Shown: positions 9,414-18,604 of the stretch, piece by piece
Layout of the letters: each line of letters begins with the position of its first letter
Numbering within the stretch: the stretch's first letter is position 1
Assembly (NCBI RefSeq): GCF_900129075.1
Contig: NZ_FQVH01000008.1
Coordinates: 17,373 to 74,325, forward strand
DNA length: 56,953 nucleotides
Origin: Caldanaerobius fijiensis DSM 17918
GTDB lineage: Bacteria; Bacillota; Thermoanaerobacteria; Thermoanaerobacterales; Caldanaerobiaceae
Reading direction: 5' to 3'
The notes under the pieces: model-generated
What the model saw: the letters and a program-made list of their open reading frames with translations, nothing else
What the model was told of the DNA's origin: nothing
The model's database searches: none
Position numbers and translations under genes: made by a program

Positions 9414-10138
9414 TATAATCCTCCAAAACGCCTATTCCTATCCTGGTAATTCGCAATTGCCGACAATAAGTCCTTTTCTGAAAAATCCGGCCATAATACA
9501 TCTGTATACCACAGTTCTGAATAAGCAATCTGCCAGAGTAAAAAGTTACTTACCCTGTATTCTCCTCCCGTCCGTATTAAAAGATCGGGGTCTGGCATCC
9601 CCGCAGTATAAATGTATTTAGAAAACAACGCTTCATCTATTTCATCTGCAGTTATATTTAATTTTTTCATATCTCTGACAATACCCCTTACGGCATTTAA
9701 TATCTCAGCTCTCCCGCCGTAATTTAACGCTAGATTGACGATAAGCCCGTCATTATCCGCTAACGCTGTTTTCGCCCTGTCTATCTCCGATCTTATGTCC
9801 TTATCAAAAGATGATATATCGCCAATAAAATTCAATCTAACATTATTTTCGTCCAGCTCGTCTATCTCGCGCCTCAAATAATAAACCAACAATTTAAAAA
9901 GAGCATTTACTTCTTTTTCTGGGCGCTTCCAGTTTTCCGTGGAAAAAGCGTATAGCGTTAAATATTCAATCCCTAGCTGCGAACAGAACTCAATAACTTT
10001 TTTTACTGTTTTTATACCCGCTCTGTGACCCGCAGTTCTGGGCATACCTCTTTTTTGCGCCCATCGCCCATTACCGTCCATTATTATGGCGATGTGCTTT
10101 GGTAATTTGCTTTTATCTATGCCCATCATTTCATCCAT
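9413..10138 (-). CDS. uppS: Undecaprenyl diphosphate synthase
   Basis: Cis-prenyltransferase that makes the C55 lipid carrier for peptidoglycan and other envelope polymers. The catalytic IIMDGNGRWAQKRG motif, with its Asp, lies near the N-terminus. HRAGIKTVK and YAFSTENWKRP follow, and the C-terminal LLIRTGGEYRVSNFLLWQ and AYSELWYTD motifs are intact. The frame is open to a GTG at 10147, but that GTG is part of the binding site AGGTG, which is correctly spaced for ATG at 10138. A start at one of the nearby later methionines cannot be excluded. Confidence 0.96.
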   Translation of the reverse strand: MDEMMGIDKSKLPKHIAIIMDGNGRWAQKRGMPRTAGHRAGIKTVKKVIEFCSQLGIEYLTLYAFSTENWKRPEKEVNALFKLLVYYLRREIDELDENNVRLNFIGDISSFDKDIRSEIDRAKTALADNDGLIVNLALNYGGRAEILNAVRGIVRDMKKLNITADEIDEALFSKYIYTAGMPDPDLLIRTGGEYRVSNFLLWQIAYSELWYTDVLWPDFSEKDLLSAIANYQDRNRRFGGL

Positions 10139-10152
10139 CAACATCACCTGTT

Positions 10153-10710
10153 TTATACTTCCATGATTTCTGCTTCTTTTTTGGCAGCTATCTCATCTAT
10201 CTGTTTTATGTATTTATCTGTTAATTTTTGTATTTCATCTTGTCCCTTTTTCATCTCGTCTTCAGATATTTCTTTATTTTTCTCCATCTTTTTTACTTCA
10301 TCCATTGCATCTCTGCGGATGTTTCTTATAGCTACCCTGCTGCTCTCTGCAATTTTATTAGTCATCTTTACCATTTCTTTTCTGCGCTCTTCAGTTAATT
10401 CCGGTAATACTATCCTTATAACCTTCCCATCATTGGTCGGATTGACACCCAGATCCGATGTCTGAATGGCCTTTTGAATCAAATTAAGGGCAGAAGCATC
10501 CCATGGTTGAACCAGCAAGACCCTGGCCTCAGGAACCGTAATGGTTGCCAGCTGATTGACAGGCATACTGGTTCCATAGTAATCTACTTTTACCCTTTCC
10601 AGAATAGCTGGATTAGCTCTCCCTGTTCTGATAGATGTGAGCTCTTTCTTAAAATTCTCCACCACTATCTTCATCCCTTTTTCAGCCTTCGAATATACAT
10701 CTTTTAACAT
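10153..10710 (-). CDS. frr: Ribosome recycling factor
   Basis: RRF acts with EF-G to split post-termination ribosomes. The 185-residue length is exact for the family. Features include [22 protein letters not shown], the [16 protein letters not shown] hinge region and a C-terminal helix rich in charged residues ([21 protein letters not shown] begins it). ATG at 10710 follows AAAGGAGTG. It sits four bases after pyrH and shortly before uppS, as in most Firmicutes. Confidence 0.98.
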   Translation of the reverse strand: MLKDVYSKAEKGMKIVVENFKKELTSIRTGRANPAILERVKVDYYGTSMPVNQLATITVPEARVLLVQPWDASALNLIQKAIQTSDLGVNPTNDGKVIRIVLPELTEERRKEMVKMTNKIAESSRVAIRNIRRDAMDEVKKMEKNKEISEDEMKKGQDEIQKLTDKYIKQIDEIAAKKEAEIMEV

Positions 10711-10714
10711 TTTA

Positions 10715-11425
10715 TCACTCCTTTACCACTGTCCCTATATTTTCTCCTAGAATTGCCCTTTTAATATTTCCCTTCTGGGTGAGATCAAATACGATTATAG
10801 GTATATTGTTATCCATGCACAATGATGTAGCTGTCGAATCCATTACTCCCAGCCTCATATTCAACACATCTTTATACGTCAGTTTGTCAAACTTTTTTGC
10901 ATCGCTGTTAAGCTTGGGATCGCTATCGTACACACCGTCAACCTTTTTTGCCAACAATATAACATCTGCATCTATCTCAGCTGCCCTCAGAGCAGCAGTA
11001 GTATCTGTGGAAAAGAAAGGACTCCCGATGCCTGCCGCAAAAATAACCACCCTGCCTTTTTCCAGGTGCCTTATAGCCCTTCTCCTTATATATGGTTCTG
11101 CTATAGCCCTCATTTCAATAGCTGTCTGGACTCTCGTGGGAATATTTCTCTTTTCCAGAGAGTCCTGTAAGGCTAAAGCATTTATAACCGTAGCTAGCAT
11201 ACCCATGTGATCAGCAGTGGATCTATCCATACCTATGCCGCTTCTACCTCTCCATATATTGCCTCCTCCTACTACCACGCCTATGTCTACGTTAAGCTTT
11301 TTTACCTCCGCAATCTCATCGGCTATCTGGTTTACGGTGTCAAAATCTATACCAAAACCTTTATCTCCTGCCAATGCCTCCCCGGATATCTTAAGTATAA
11401 CTCTATTATATACCGGATTTTTCAA
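10715..11425 (-). CDS. pyrH: UMP kinase
   Basis: Hexameric bacterial uridylate kinase of the amino-acid-kinase fold, phosphorylating UMP to UDP. The 236-residue protein has [12 protein letters not shown] at the N-terminus, [12 protein letters not shown], the acidic substrate region around [18 protein letters not shown] and [34 protein letters not shown] (first 20 residues form the nucleotide-binding core). The start is TTG at 11425, supported by GGAGGG six bases upstream. A terminator separates it from tsf and a promoter-like sequence precedes it, so it may begin a sub-operon. Confidence 0.97.
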   Translation of the reverse strand: MKNPVYNRVILKISGEALAGDKGFGIDFDTVNQIADEIAEVKKLNVDIGVVVGGGNIWRGRSGIGMDRSTADHMGMLATVINALALQDSLEKRNIPTRVQTAIEMRAIAEPYIRRRAIRHLEKGRVVIFAAGIGSPFFSTDTTAALRAAEIDADVILLAKKVDGVYDSDPKLNSDAKKFDKLTYKDVLNMRLGVMDSTATSLCMDNNIPIIVFDLTQKGNIKRAILGENIGTVVKE

Positions 11426-11442
11426 TTTTAGCCCTCCTCAAC

Positions 11443-11470
11443 AGTATATTATATTCTATATAAACGACAA
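11443..11470 (-). promoter_or_regulatory. Candidate pyrH promoter
   Basis: On the minus strand TTGTCG (11465-11470) and TATACT (11443-11448) are separated by 16 bases. They lie directly after the tsf terminator palindrome and just before the pyrH ribosome-binding site. The predicted 5' leader would be only a few bases before GGAGGG, which is unusually short. An alternative TATAAT lies closer to the -35 box, with poor spacing. Confidence 0.4.
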
Positions 11471-11480
11471 AAATCCTTTT

Positions 11481-11530
11481 TAAATTCGTGAAAAAGGGAA
11501 CACCATGGTGTTCCCTTTTTCACGAATTTA
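11481..11530 (-). terminator. 50-nt perfect palindrome, tsf/pyrH terminator
   Basis: Bases 11481-11530 are a perfect palindrome centred on CCATGG, with 25-bp arms. In the minus direction the inner part forms AAAAAGGGAACACC/GGTGTTCCCTTTTT, a classic intrinsic terminator whose U-run is in the stem base. The outer arm includes the last codons and stop of tsf (11520-11522). Because it is symmetrical it would terminate in both directions. It separates rpsB-tsf from pyrH and downstream genes, which must depend on read-through or their own promoter. Confidence 0.85.
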
Positions 11531-12170
11531 GTGCTCGGGCTACTTCCTCTACTATATCGCACTTTTTCTTTTCGATACCCTCGCCTAATTCGAATCTAAC
11601 AAATCTTCTTATAACTATGTTCTCTCCGATCTTTGCTATCAATTCGTTTAAGAGCTGCTTTATGGTTTTGCTGTCATCCCTTATAAAGGGCTGCTCCAAT
11701 AAGCAAACTTCTTTATAATACTTTTCAAGCCGGCCTTCCACCATCTTTTCTATCACTTTATCAGGCTTTCCTTCATTTTTCGCCTGAGCTCTATAGATTT
11801 CTTTTTCTTTTTCTACAACTTCTACTGGCACATCTTCTTTGCTCACATATTGAGGATTGGCTGCCGCTATCTGCATAGCTATATCGTGTACAAAATTCTT
11901 AAAATCATCTGTCCTGGCCACAAAATCCGTCTCGCAATTGACTTCAACAAGTACACCAATCCTTCCGCCACCATGGATGTACGAATCAATAATACCTTCC
12001 GCAGCGATTCTGCCGGCTTTTTTAGCAGCAGCAGCAAGGCCTTTCTCTCTTAATATTTCAATGGCCTTGTCCATGTCACCATTAGCTTCTGTCAATGCCT
12101 TTTTACAGTCCATCATGCCGGCACCTGTGCGCTCTCTTAACTCTTTAACCATTGATGCAGTTATCTCCAT
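11520..12170 (-). CDS. tsf: Elongation factor Ts
   Basis: Guanine-nucleotide exchange factor that reloads EF-Tu. The N-terminal UBA-like domain reads [20 protein letters not shown], followed by the EF-Ts signature [16 protein letters not shown]. About 216 residues is the short form common in thermophilic clostridia, lacking part of the C-terminal region present in E. coli. The frame continues to a TTG at 12185, but GGAGGT lies seven bases before ATG at 12170, so that is the start. The stop codon lies inside the terminator palindrome. Confidence 0.97.
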   Translation of the reverse strand: MEITASMVKELRERTGAGMMDCKKALTEANGDMDKAIEILREKGLAAAAKKAGRIAAEGIIDSYIHGGGRIGVLVEVNCETDFVARTDDFKNFVHDIAMQIAAANPQYVSKEDVPVEVVEKEKEIYRAQAKNEGKPDKVIEKMVEGRLEKYYKEVCLLEQPFIRDDSKTIKQLLNELIAKIGENIVIRRFVRFELGEGIEKKKCDIVEEVARALNS

Positions 12171-12191
12171 TTGAAATACCTCCAATTTTTA

Positions 12192-12908
12192 TCATTCTTG
12201 CTCTTCTGATTCAGGCGTCATCTGCTCTCCCTGTCTTCCTTCTAACACCGCATCAGCCATCTTTTGAGCTATCAATTTAATAGCTCTTATGGCGTCGTCA
12301 TTACCAGGGATCGGATAATCCACCTCATCAGGATCACAGTTGGTATCCACAATAGCAACAATAGGTATATTAAGGCTCCTCGCTTCTTTAACAGCTATCT
12401 GCTCCTTGCGCGGATCAACCACAAATAGCGCCGTAGGTAATCCAGGCATATTCTTTATACCGCCGAGATTTTTCTCAAGCTTCTCCTTCTCTTTTTTTAG
12501 AGCATTGACCTCTTTTTTTGGCAATAGGTCAAATGTTCCGTCTTCCTCCATCGCCTCAAGCTGTTTTAAATAATCAATACGGGTTTTTATCGTCTTATAA
12601 TTTGTCAACATACCGCCAAGCCATCTCTGGTTGACATAATACATACCACATCTTTCAGCCTCTTCTTTTATCGCGTCCTGAGCCTGTTTTTTGGTACCAA
12701 CGAAAAGAACAGTGCCTCCATCCGCAGCCACATTTTTTATAAATTCGTAGGCTTCCTCTACTTTCTTTTCGGTTTTTTGCAGGTCAATGATATATATACC
12801 GTTTCTCTCGGTAAATATATACTTTGCCATTTTGGGATTCCAGCGCCTCGTCTGGTGTCCAAAATGCACACCTGCTTCTAACAGCTGTTTCATTGAAATA
12901 ATAGACAT
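12192..12908 (-). CDS. rpsB: 30S ribosomal protein S2
   Basis: S2 of the small ribosomal subunit, about 238 residues. Diagnostic stretches are [44 protein letters not shown] and [20 protein letters not shown]. The open frame extends upstream to 12971, but that segment overlaps the structured leader and has no family match. ATG at 12908 with GGAGGTG five bases upstream is the start. It is the first gene of the translation/envelope operon and has its own promoter at 13016-13044. Confidence 0.98.
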   Translation of the reverse strand: MSIISMKQLLEAGVHFGHQTRRWNPKMAKYIFTERNGIYIIDLQKTEKKVEEAYEFIKNVAADGGTVLFVGTKKQAQDAIKEEAERCGMYYVNQRWLGGMLTNYKTIKTRIDYLKQLEAMEEDGTFDLLPKKEVNALKKEKEKLEKNLGGIKNMPGLPTALFVVDPRKEQIAVKEARSLNIPIVAIVDTNCDPDEVDYPIPGNDDAIRAIKLIAQKMADAVLEGRQGEQMTPESEEQE

Positions 12909-13010
12909 CAAAGCACCTCCAATGGTTATTCCTCCATAATCCGCACCTCTGCGCAGGACCAGCGGCACCACTGCACAGATTGGACTATGTGTGTTCTGTA
13001 TTTTTATCCT
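12909..13010 (-). promoter_or_regulatory. rpsB mRNA leader, candidate S2 autoregulatory element
   Basis: About 100 nt lies between the predicted transcription start near 13009 and the rpsB start codon. The segment nearest the gene is clearly more GC-rich than other intergenic DNA here and can fold; for example CCGC and GCGG flank an inner CCT/AGG hairpin near 12940-12965. Ribosomal-protein leaders that bind S2 and repress rpsB-tsf are known in other bacteria. Whether this is a homologue cannot be judged without a covariance search. Confidence 0.4.
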
Positions 13011-13015
13011 TAATT

Positions 13016-13044
13016 ATGATACCATCAATTTCTCTACAAGGCAA
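13016..13044 (-). promoter_or_regulatory. rpsB promoter
   Basis: On the minus strand TTGCCT (13039-13044) and TATCAT (13016-13021) are separated by exactly 17 bases, with an extended -10 TGG immediately upstream of the hexamer. The -35 box lies inside the last codons of fapA. Fit to the sigma-A consensus is good (4/6 and 5/6 plus TGn). Confidence 0.6.
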
Positions 13045-14365
13045 GTATTTTTATGTTTCCATTGTGATTAATTATCTTACAATGTTTCATCTCATCTTTT
13101 ATAAATAAAATTTCCCTTTTTATATTTATTTTAACCCCTGAATAAAGAGTTTCTCTCACCAGTATATATGGATTTTCGTGCTCTGTTACAATTACATTTT
13201 CCAGCAGCTCTTTTAACTCATCATATTTCCCTATAAGCACTTTTAGTGTCAACAATGTGCGCTTTAAAATTTCTCTTTCTGCAGATGTCATATTTGTTTT
13301 TTTGATAAGGTGATTTTTTACCTTCGTCAACTCTTCTATTTGATCTTCTACTTTTTTCATATCTCTTTTTATAACTTCACATTCTTCTTGTTCACGAAAA
13401 TTAATACCTACTTCTATCTCTGTATAAGTAGACATGGGCGAACCTACGGCCTTTGCCTCAACAAACTCATAAGCAGAAACTTTTCCGCCTGCAATCAATC
13501 CCCGTCTTCCATCAACTATTATGTTTCCATTGCATTTGACATCACTATGCATTATAGTGTCACAACGTATATTCTTATTCACCTCAACTCTGACATTTTC
13601 CAGATAGCGCGCAGTCAAATTTCCTTCCGCCACAATATACGCACCGCTTTTACCATTTACACCTCTGCCTATGACAATATCTCCACCGCTTCGGATTACA
13701 CTGTCCTCAACATTGCCTCCCACCTCTATATCGCCTTCTGCCCTTACTTCAAAACCTGAATATATATCGTTATGTACAATAATATTCCCTACGAAGTCTA
13801 TATTACCTACCGACATGTCAACATTTTTTACCTCAAAAACAGGCAATACGCTTATCTTATTATCTTTAACAAATAATTGGCCGTCTATCGTCGCTATAAA
13901 GGCACCATTTTCAAAAACTACATTCCTTCCACATTTCATCTTAAGCGGCTGACCAGGTTTCGGCTTAACTGTGTTCCCGAAAATATCCCTACCCTCGACA
14001 CCAGGGGTAGCATCGGTAACCGTCGCTATAATATCCCCTTTCTTAACATTCTTAACAATATTAAGGGACTTATAATCCACATTTCCGTTCTCGAGTATTT
14101 GTGGTTTCCCGCCTTCTATAGTTTTCTTGAAATGTATCATGGCGTCAATTCCATCCTGAGGCTCAAGCCCTTGAGCTACTAATACTTGTTGGTCGTATAC
14201 AGGATTCTCCCCCAATGATTTGATAACATTACTTTTTATTCCGTATACAATTTTTTTATCTGCAAGAAAGGCATAAATATCTTTAAAATCAGGTTTTACA
14301 CCTTTATCCAAACATATATACGCTTTCATATTATTTTCAGATATATATAATTTTATGCCATCCAT
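13034..14365 (-). CDS. FapA family (DUF342) polymer-like beta-helix protein
   Basis: Flagellar-assembly-protein-A-like protein of 443 residues. The N-terminal half contains the DUF342 core. A parallel beta-helix-like repeat follows around residues 190-320, with recurring VGGNV, GGDIV, AEGNL, CNGNIIVDG and GGKVSA turns. A C-terminal coiled coil (about 325-400) has charged heptads. FapA proteins are found beside flagellar sigma factors in Clostridia and Vibrio; their function is poorly defined, with proposed roles in polar localisation or anti-sigma interaction. ATG at 14365 abuts the sigD stop. It is the last gene of the fla/che operon, and the rpsB promoter begins inside its end. Confidence 0.85.
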   Translation of the reverse strand: MDGIKLYISENNMKAYICLDKGVKPDFKDIYAFLADKKIVYGIKSNVIKSLGENPVYDQQVLVAQGLEPQDGIDAMIHFKKTIEGGKPQILENGNVDYKSLNIVKNVKKGDIIATVTDATPGVEGRDIFGNTVKPKPGQPLKMKCGRNVVFENGAFIATIDGQLFVKDNKISVLPVFEVKNVDMSVGNIDFVGNIIVHNDIYSGFEVRAEGDIEVGGNVEDSVIRSGGDIVIGRGVNGKSGAYIVAEGNLTARYLENVRVEVNKNIRCDTIMHSDVKCNGNIIVDGRRGLIAGGKVSAYEFVEAKAVGSPMSTYTEIEVGINFREQEECEVIKRDMKKVEDQIEELTKVKNHLIKKTNMTSAEREILKRTLLTLKVLIGKYDELKELLENVIVTEHENPYILVRETLYSGVKINIKREILFIKDEMKHCKIINHNGNIKILAL

Positions 14366-15100
14366 TTATATCACCTGATTTACGAGTTTTTCCTTATAAA
14401 AGAACTCCTTTAACTTTTTTATAGCCTGGGAATGTATTTGAGATATTCTGGACTCTGTGACTCCCAGCACCATTGCTATTTCCTTGTAGGTCAACCCTTC
14501 AACATAATAAAGCGATAATACGAGCTTCTGTTTCTCCGGAAGTCCATCTATAAATTCTTCCAGCAAAGTTCTAATTTCATGGTCTTCGGCTATTCTGTCC
14601 GGTGTATCCGATGAGTGGGAAATATTCATAACGCCGTTTTCAAGCATTTCATCAAGGGAAAGGATATTGCAGGCATTACCATAATTCAATAATTTATAAT
14701 ACTCATCTAAAGACACCCCTGCTTCTGATGCAATTTCTATATCGCTTTTATCTGAAGAACTATCGATAATTTCCTGGAGGATTTTATACTTTTTGCGCAA
14801 TGACCTGGGCAACCAGTCCTTTTTTCTTAGATAGTCTAGTATTTCACCTCGTATCCTGTACGTAGCATATGTTTCAAACTTCACACCCTTTGAACTCTCA
14901 TACTTTTCCACGGCGTCTATAAGACCCAGTATGCCTTGATTTAATATATCATCATACTCCCAGTTATTATATTTTATAAGTATGCGGTTTACTATATATT
15001 TTACCAGCGGCACATAATAAAGAACTATCTGATTCCTCAATTCCACGCTGCGTGTTGCCTCGTATTCGCGCCATAATTTATTGATATCGACATCCCGCAT
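14366..15100 (-). CDS. sigD: Flagellar RNA polymerase sigma factor (sigma-28, FliA/SigD/WhiG)
   Basis: Alternative sigma factor that directs late flagellar and chemotaxis gene transcription. Region 2 is seen in VKYIVNRILIKYNNWEYDDI, GLIDAVEKYE and FETYATYRIRGEILDYLRKKDW, which is diagnostic of the sigma-28 group. Region 4 has the helix-turn-helix LTYKEIAMVLGVTESRISQIHSQAI. Length is about 244 residues. ATG at 15100 has GGGGTG six bases upstream; the GTG at 15109 belongs to the binding site. Being encoded at the end of the structural operon, it would appear only after hook-basal-body genes are transcribed. No FlgM anti-sigma gene is in the window. Confidence 0.95.
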   Translation of the reverse strand: MRDVDINKLWREYEATRSVELRNQIVLYYVPLVKYIVNRILIKYNNWEYDDILNQGILGLIDAVEKYESSKGVKFETYATYRIRGEILDYLRKKDWLPRSLRKKYKILQEIIDSSSDKSDIEIASEAGVSLDEYYKLLNYGNACNILSLDEMLENGVMNISHSSDTPDRIAEDHEIRTLLEEFIDGLPEKQKLVLSLYYVEGLTYKEIAMVLGVTESRISQIHSQAIKKLKEFFYKEKLVNQVI

Positions 15101-15118
15101 CTTTATCACCCCTCAGAG

Positions 15119-15601
15119 TCATAGGATTTTCTCTCCATGACCGATGGTTTTTACTAAAAGGGATCCATCTTCTAAGTTGAGTTCAATGGTTCTCCCATAT
15201 GTTCCCCCTACATCTTTTGCCACTATAGGTATCCCTTTTGATTCCAGCACCTTTGTTGCAGCCTCCACATTTCTTTCCCCTATTTTCATTCTTTCGTCCG
15301 TCGACCTTATCTCAAACATCCTCGCGCCACCAGCAATTTTACTGACAAGCCTTCGTGTCACTGCTCCCATTTCAATCAGCTCTTTTAAGAGTATTTCAAT
15401 TGCGGTATCCGCAAATTTGGCTTTATTGAAGTTATTGCTATAGTGAGCGCTACACGGTAGCATGATATGGGCCATTCCTCCGATCTTTAAAACAGGATCA
15501 TAAAGGGTTATACCCACACACGATCCCAAACCTATAGTCATAAGTATATCAGGAGCCACGGCCACCTTATAGTCTGCCATTCCTACTTTGATGCGGTTCA
15601 T
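15119..15601 (-). CDS. cheD: Chemoreceptor glutamine deamidase CheD
   Basis: CheD deamidates glutamines on methyl-accepting chemoreceptors and stimulates CheC phosphatase activity. The catalytic cysteine is in TIGLGSCVGITLYD and the catalytic histidine in GGMAHIMLP. KIAGGARMF is also conserved. The 160-residue length is typical. Its start overlaps the cheC stop by one base (TGATG), so partner proteins CheC and CheD are likely made in balanced amounts. Confidence 0.97.
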   Translation of the reverse strand: MNRIKVGMADYKVAVAPDILMTIGLGSCVGITLYDPVLKIGGMAHIMLPCSAHYSNNFNKAKFADTAIEILLKELIEMGAVTRRLVSKIAGGARMFEIRSTDERMKIGERNVEAATKVLESKGIPIVAKDVGGTYGRTIELNLEDGSLLVKTIGHGEKIL

Positions 15602-16224
15602 CAGTAATCTACCCCGAGATTTCTCATAATCTTTTCGAGGCCACCCACATCCGGAATCATGAAAATATAACCGTTTATTCTGTCATTATCTTCTAAAAAA
15701 TCAGTCTCTATGTACAAGGCATAATCACCTATCTCGCCAAATTGTACAGCAGGAACACTTAAAATCGCACCGGCCATATCCATCGAATACGCAGGAGGAG
15801 TTATCGCCAATTTCAAATTCATCAATTGGGAAAGGGCATTTACATAACTGGCCACAAGGATATTAGAAACTTCAGAAATAACAGAAATCTCCATATCATC
15901 AAATTCCTCATTGACCGCTTCTGTATTCAATATCATGTTTATTATCTGTTTCGCTGAATTTACGGTTAAGACAAACAATATGTTTGCTTTAACATCTCCA
16001 GACATCTCAAAAAATACTCCTACAACTTTTTTCTCTGGATCACCTAGCAAATCAGGCACATCGCTCAGTTTCAATATCTTTACAAGAGGCGCACGCATAT
16101 TCAGCCTTTTTCCCGTCATTGAAGAAAGAGCCGTCAACGCATTGCCTGTACCAATATTTCCTAGTTCTCTCAGCACGTCTAAATAAAGACTATTTAATTT
16201 GCTTATATCATCAATTTTCATCAT
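15601..16224 (-). CDS. cheC: CheY-P phosphatase CheC
   Basis: CheC dephosphorylates CheY-P in Bacillus/Thermotoga-type chemotaxis and is enhanced by CheD. Both phosphatase motifs (E-x2-N) are intact: ELGNIGTGNALTAL near residue 20 and EVSNILVASYVNAL near residue 118. The 207-residue protein has the pseudo-symmetric CheC fold. Two adjacent ATG codons (16224 and 16221) overlap the cheW stop, so the start is uncertain by one codon. Confidence 0.96.
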   Translation of the reverse strand: MMKIDDISKLNSLYLDVLRELGNIGTGNALTALSSMTGKRLNMRAPLVKILKLSDVPDLLGDPEKKVVGVFFEMSGDVKANILFVLTVNSAKQIINMILNTEAVNEEFDDMEISVISEVSNILVASYVNALSQLMNLKLAITPPAYSMDMAGAILSVPAVQFGEIGDYALYIETDFLEDNDRINGYIFMIPDVGGLEKIMRNLGVDY

Positions 16225-16652
16225 ATCACCGCTCTCTCAGGTGTCGTCAATTTGACGGTATTCAAAATGTTTATGATCTGGTTTTCATATTTTACGATAC
16301 CGCTTATGTAGGCCTTATCAACCTCACTCAGATTACTTACATCTTTTTGTACTAGATTATCATCGATATCAATTATAGAAACATCGCTATCTATGAGTAA
16401 ACCTATTTTATAATCCTCTCTTTTTATGATAACAATATTTTTAAAACCCGCTGACTCCTCGCTCGTAGACTGTTCTAGCGCCCTGGATAAATCAATAACA
16501 GGAATAATTTCTCCTCTCAAATTGATGATACCACGAAGATATGAAGGAGCTAATGGAACTCTGGTAATAGGCAAAATCTTTTCAATAGAAACGGCCGACT
16601 GAATATCCACTCCAAATGTGTCGCCCGATGCTTTAAAAACTACATATTTCAT
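16221..16652 (-). CDS. cheW: Chemotaxis coupling protein CheW
   Basis: SH3-like adaptor linking chemoreceptors to CheA. Family hallmarks are YVVFKASGDTFGVDI at the start, LAPSYLRGIINLRGEIIPVID and the later KIGLLIDSD. Length is about 143 residues. ATG at 16652 is preceded by GGGGGTG and six bases; the upstream GTG at 16661 is part of the binding site. It directly follows cheA. Confidence 0.96.
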   Translation of the reverse strand: MKYVVFKASGDTFGVDIQSAVSIEKILPITRVPLAPSYLRGIINLRGEIIPVIDLSRALEQSTSEESAGFKNIVIIKREDYKIGLLIDSDVSIIDIDDNLVQKDVSNLSEVDKAYISGIVKYENQIINILNTVKLTTPERAVI

Positions 16653-16667
16653 CAAATACACCCCCTA

Positions 16668-18599
16668 TTACAGCAACAGTATTACATCGATAATAAGCGA
16701 AATACCACCATCACCCAGGATAGTAACTCCTGATATAAACTTGTAATCAGACAAATACTTCCCCGGCGATTTTATTACGATCTCCTGCTGCCCCAATACC
16801 TGGTCAACGACAATCCCAACCAGCCGTTCGCCTTTTCTCACCACAAACACCTGAAAATCTCCCTCATCAGATGTGCTTTCTAGTTTCAATAAATCCTTCA
16901 ATTTAATCAATGGCGTGACATTTCCTTTGTATATAAATGAATCTCTGTTTCTTACCTTCTTAACCTCTTCTCGCTTTACTTCCACAATTTCGATAATTGT
17001 ACTGAGGGGTACCGCATAGATCTCGCCAGCAACTTTTACCAGAAGTGCATCTATCATTGAAAGGGTGAGTGGAAAGCTCAACAAGAATGTCGTGCCTTTC
17101 CCTTTTTCTGTTATAACCTCTATGTTCCCCCCTAATTCTTCTACTTTGCTTTTCACTACATCCAGGCCAACGCCCCTTCCAGATATCTCTGTGACCTGGT
17201 CAGATGTGCTGAAACCAGGCATAAACAAAAAGTCAATGATCTGACTTTTTGTCAGGCTTTCTACTTCTGAAGCTTCTACAAGTCCACGGCTTATGGCCTT
17301 TTGCACCACTTTATCCATGTCTATACCTCGTCCGTCATCGGATACCTGGATTATGACTTTATTGCCGTCATGGTAGGCTTTAAGAGATACTGTACCCACC
17401 TCAGGCTTTCCTGCCCTCAAGCGCTCATCGGGTTGCTCTATACCGTGGTCTATTGAGTTTCTTATAAGGTGCACAAGCGGATCCGAGAGTTCATCAATAA
17501 TGGTCATATCCACTTCAGTTTCCTGGCCTTCCATCGTAAATTCAATTTTTTTATTTAATGTCCTGGATAAATCCCTTACCATGCGTGGAAATCTATTAAA
17601 AACCCTCTCTATTGGCTCTACACGGAGGCTCATCACCATATCGTGCATATCCGACGTTATTCTATCAAGATAATCTAATGTCATGGCAGTCTCTTCTGTT
17701 ATATCTTTCAAATACGTCCTTAACCTCGACTTGGTAATCAAAAACTCTCCAACCATATTCATAAGCGCATCCAGCTTGCCTATATCAACCCTTATAGACT
17801 TACTAAGCTTTATTGTGGTATTGTTATTTCTTTTATTAGCATCTTCTTCGCCTGCTTTAGAGCTGTTGACATATTTCAGTGGTGCTATATCCACACCCTC
17901 GATTTCAGAAATATTTTCTATGGCCTGTTTCAACTGCAATTCATCAGCTTTTGTTATAATATCGAGCAAAAGCTGATCACCCATATTCCCCTTCTCTATT
18001 TCTTCAACACCCGGCTCTGAATTAATTATATCGCCCATACCTTGCAACACATTAAACAGCACAAAAGCCCTGGCAGCTTTCAACTGACTTTCTTTAGATA
18101 TACTTACATTTATTCTATAAACATTATATCCCTGTTTTAGTGCAGCCTCCACGACGTCCCTTTCATAGTCTTCGTTGGACGTTATATCCTGCCTTTTCGC
18201 CATTTGACCATTCTGAGGAGCATCATCCCCTGTATAGCGCTTTAATTCCTTTAACAATGGGGCTACATCAATGTCACCTTCTTGCGCTGTTTGCTTTATA
18301 TTGTCCATAAACCTTTCGATAGCATCGAGGCAATTAAAGAGCATGTCTATGACATGACTATCTGCAGATATATGACCATTCTTTATAGCCTGCAAAAGGT
18401 CTTCCATACCATGGGTCAGATCTGCCAATCTGTTGAATCCCATAGATGCAGCCATTCCTTTTAATGTATGAGCAGATCTGAATATCTCATTTATGATGTC
18501 AGGTGATTGACTGGATTCTAAGCTCATTATGCCTTCATTGAGCCTCTCAATATGTTCTTCCCCTTCATCTACAAAGACCTGCAAATACTTCATATCCAC
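16668..18599 (-). CDS. cheA: Chemotaxis histidine kinase CheA
   Basis: Cytoplasmic histidine kinase that phosphorylates CheY in response to receptor signals. Domains in order: P1 phosphotransfer with phospho-accepting His in FRSAHTLKGMAASMGF (about residue 44); P2 response-regulator-binding region (about 155-245); P3 dimerisation (about 260-330); P4 ATPase with N box LIRNSIDHGIEQPDERL, G1 VSDDGRGIDMDKV and G2 GRGVGLDVVKS; P5 CheW-like domain (about 510-643). GTG at 18599 has GGGTG six bases upstream and is preferred over GTG 18608. It is encoded seven bases before cheW's open frame. Confidence 0.97.
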   Translation of the reverse strand: MDMKYLQVFVDEGEEHIERLNEGIMSLESSQSPDIINEIFRSAHTLKGMAASMGFNRLADLTHGMEDLLQAIKNGHISADSHVIDMLFNCLDAIERFMDNIKQTAQEGDIDVAPLLKELKRYTGDDAPQNGQMAKRQDITSNEDYERDVVEAALKQGYNVYRINVSISKESQLKAARAFVLFNVLQGMGDIINSEPGVEEIEKGNMGDQLLLDIITKADELQLKQAIENISEIEGVDIAPLKYVNSSKAGEEDANKRNNNTTIKLSKSIRVDIGKLDALMNMVGEFLITKSRLRTYLKDITEETAMTLDYLDRITSDMHDMVMSLRVEPIERVFNRFPRMVRDLSRTLNKKIEFTMEGQETEVDMTIIDELSDPLVHLIRNSIDHGIEQPDERLRAGKPEVGTVSLKAYHDGNKVIIQVSDDGRGIDMDKVVQKAISRGLVEASEVESLTKSQIIDFLFMPGFSTSDQVTEISGRGVGLDVVKSKVEELGGNIEVITEKGKGTTFLLSFPLTLSMIDALLVKVAGEIYAVPLSTIIEIVEVKREEVKKVRNRDSFIYKGNVTPLIKLKDLLKLESTSDEGDFQVFVVRKGERLVGIVVDQVLGQQEIVIKSPGKYLSDYKFISGVTILGDGGISLIIDVILLL

Positions 18600-18604
18600 A
18601 GTTC

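Noticed and set aside
12909-12971. N-terminal extension of rpsB to 12971
   Set aside because: It falls in the untranslated leader; the conserved S2 N-terminus and a strong ribosome-binding site define the start at 12908.
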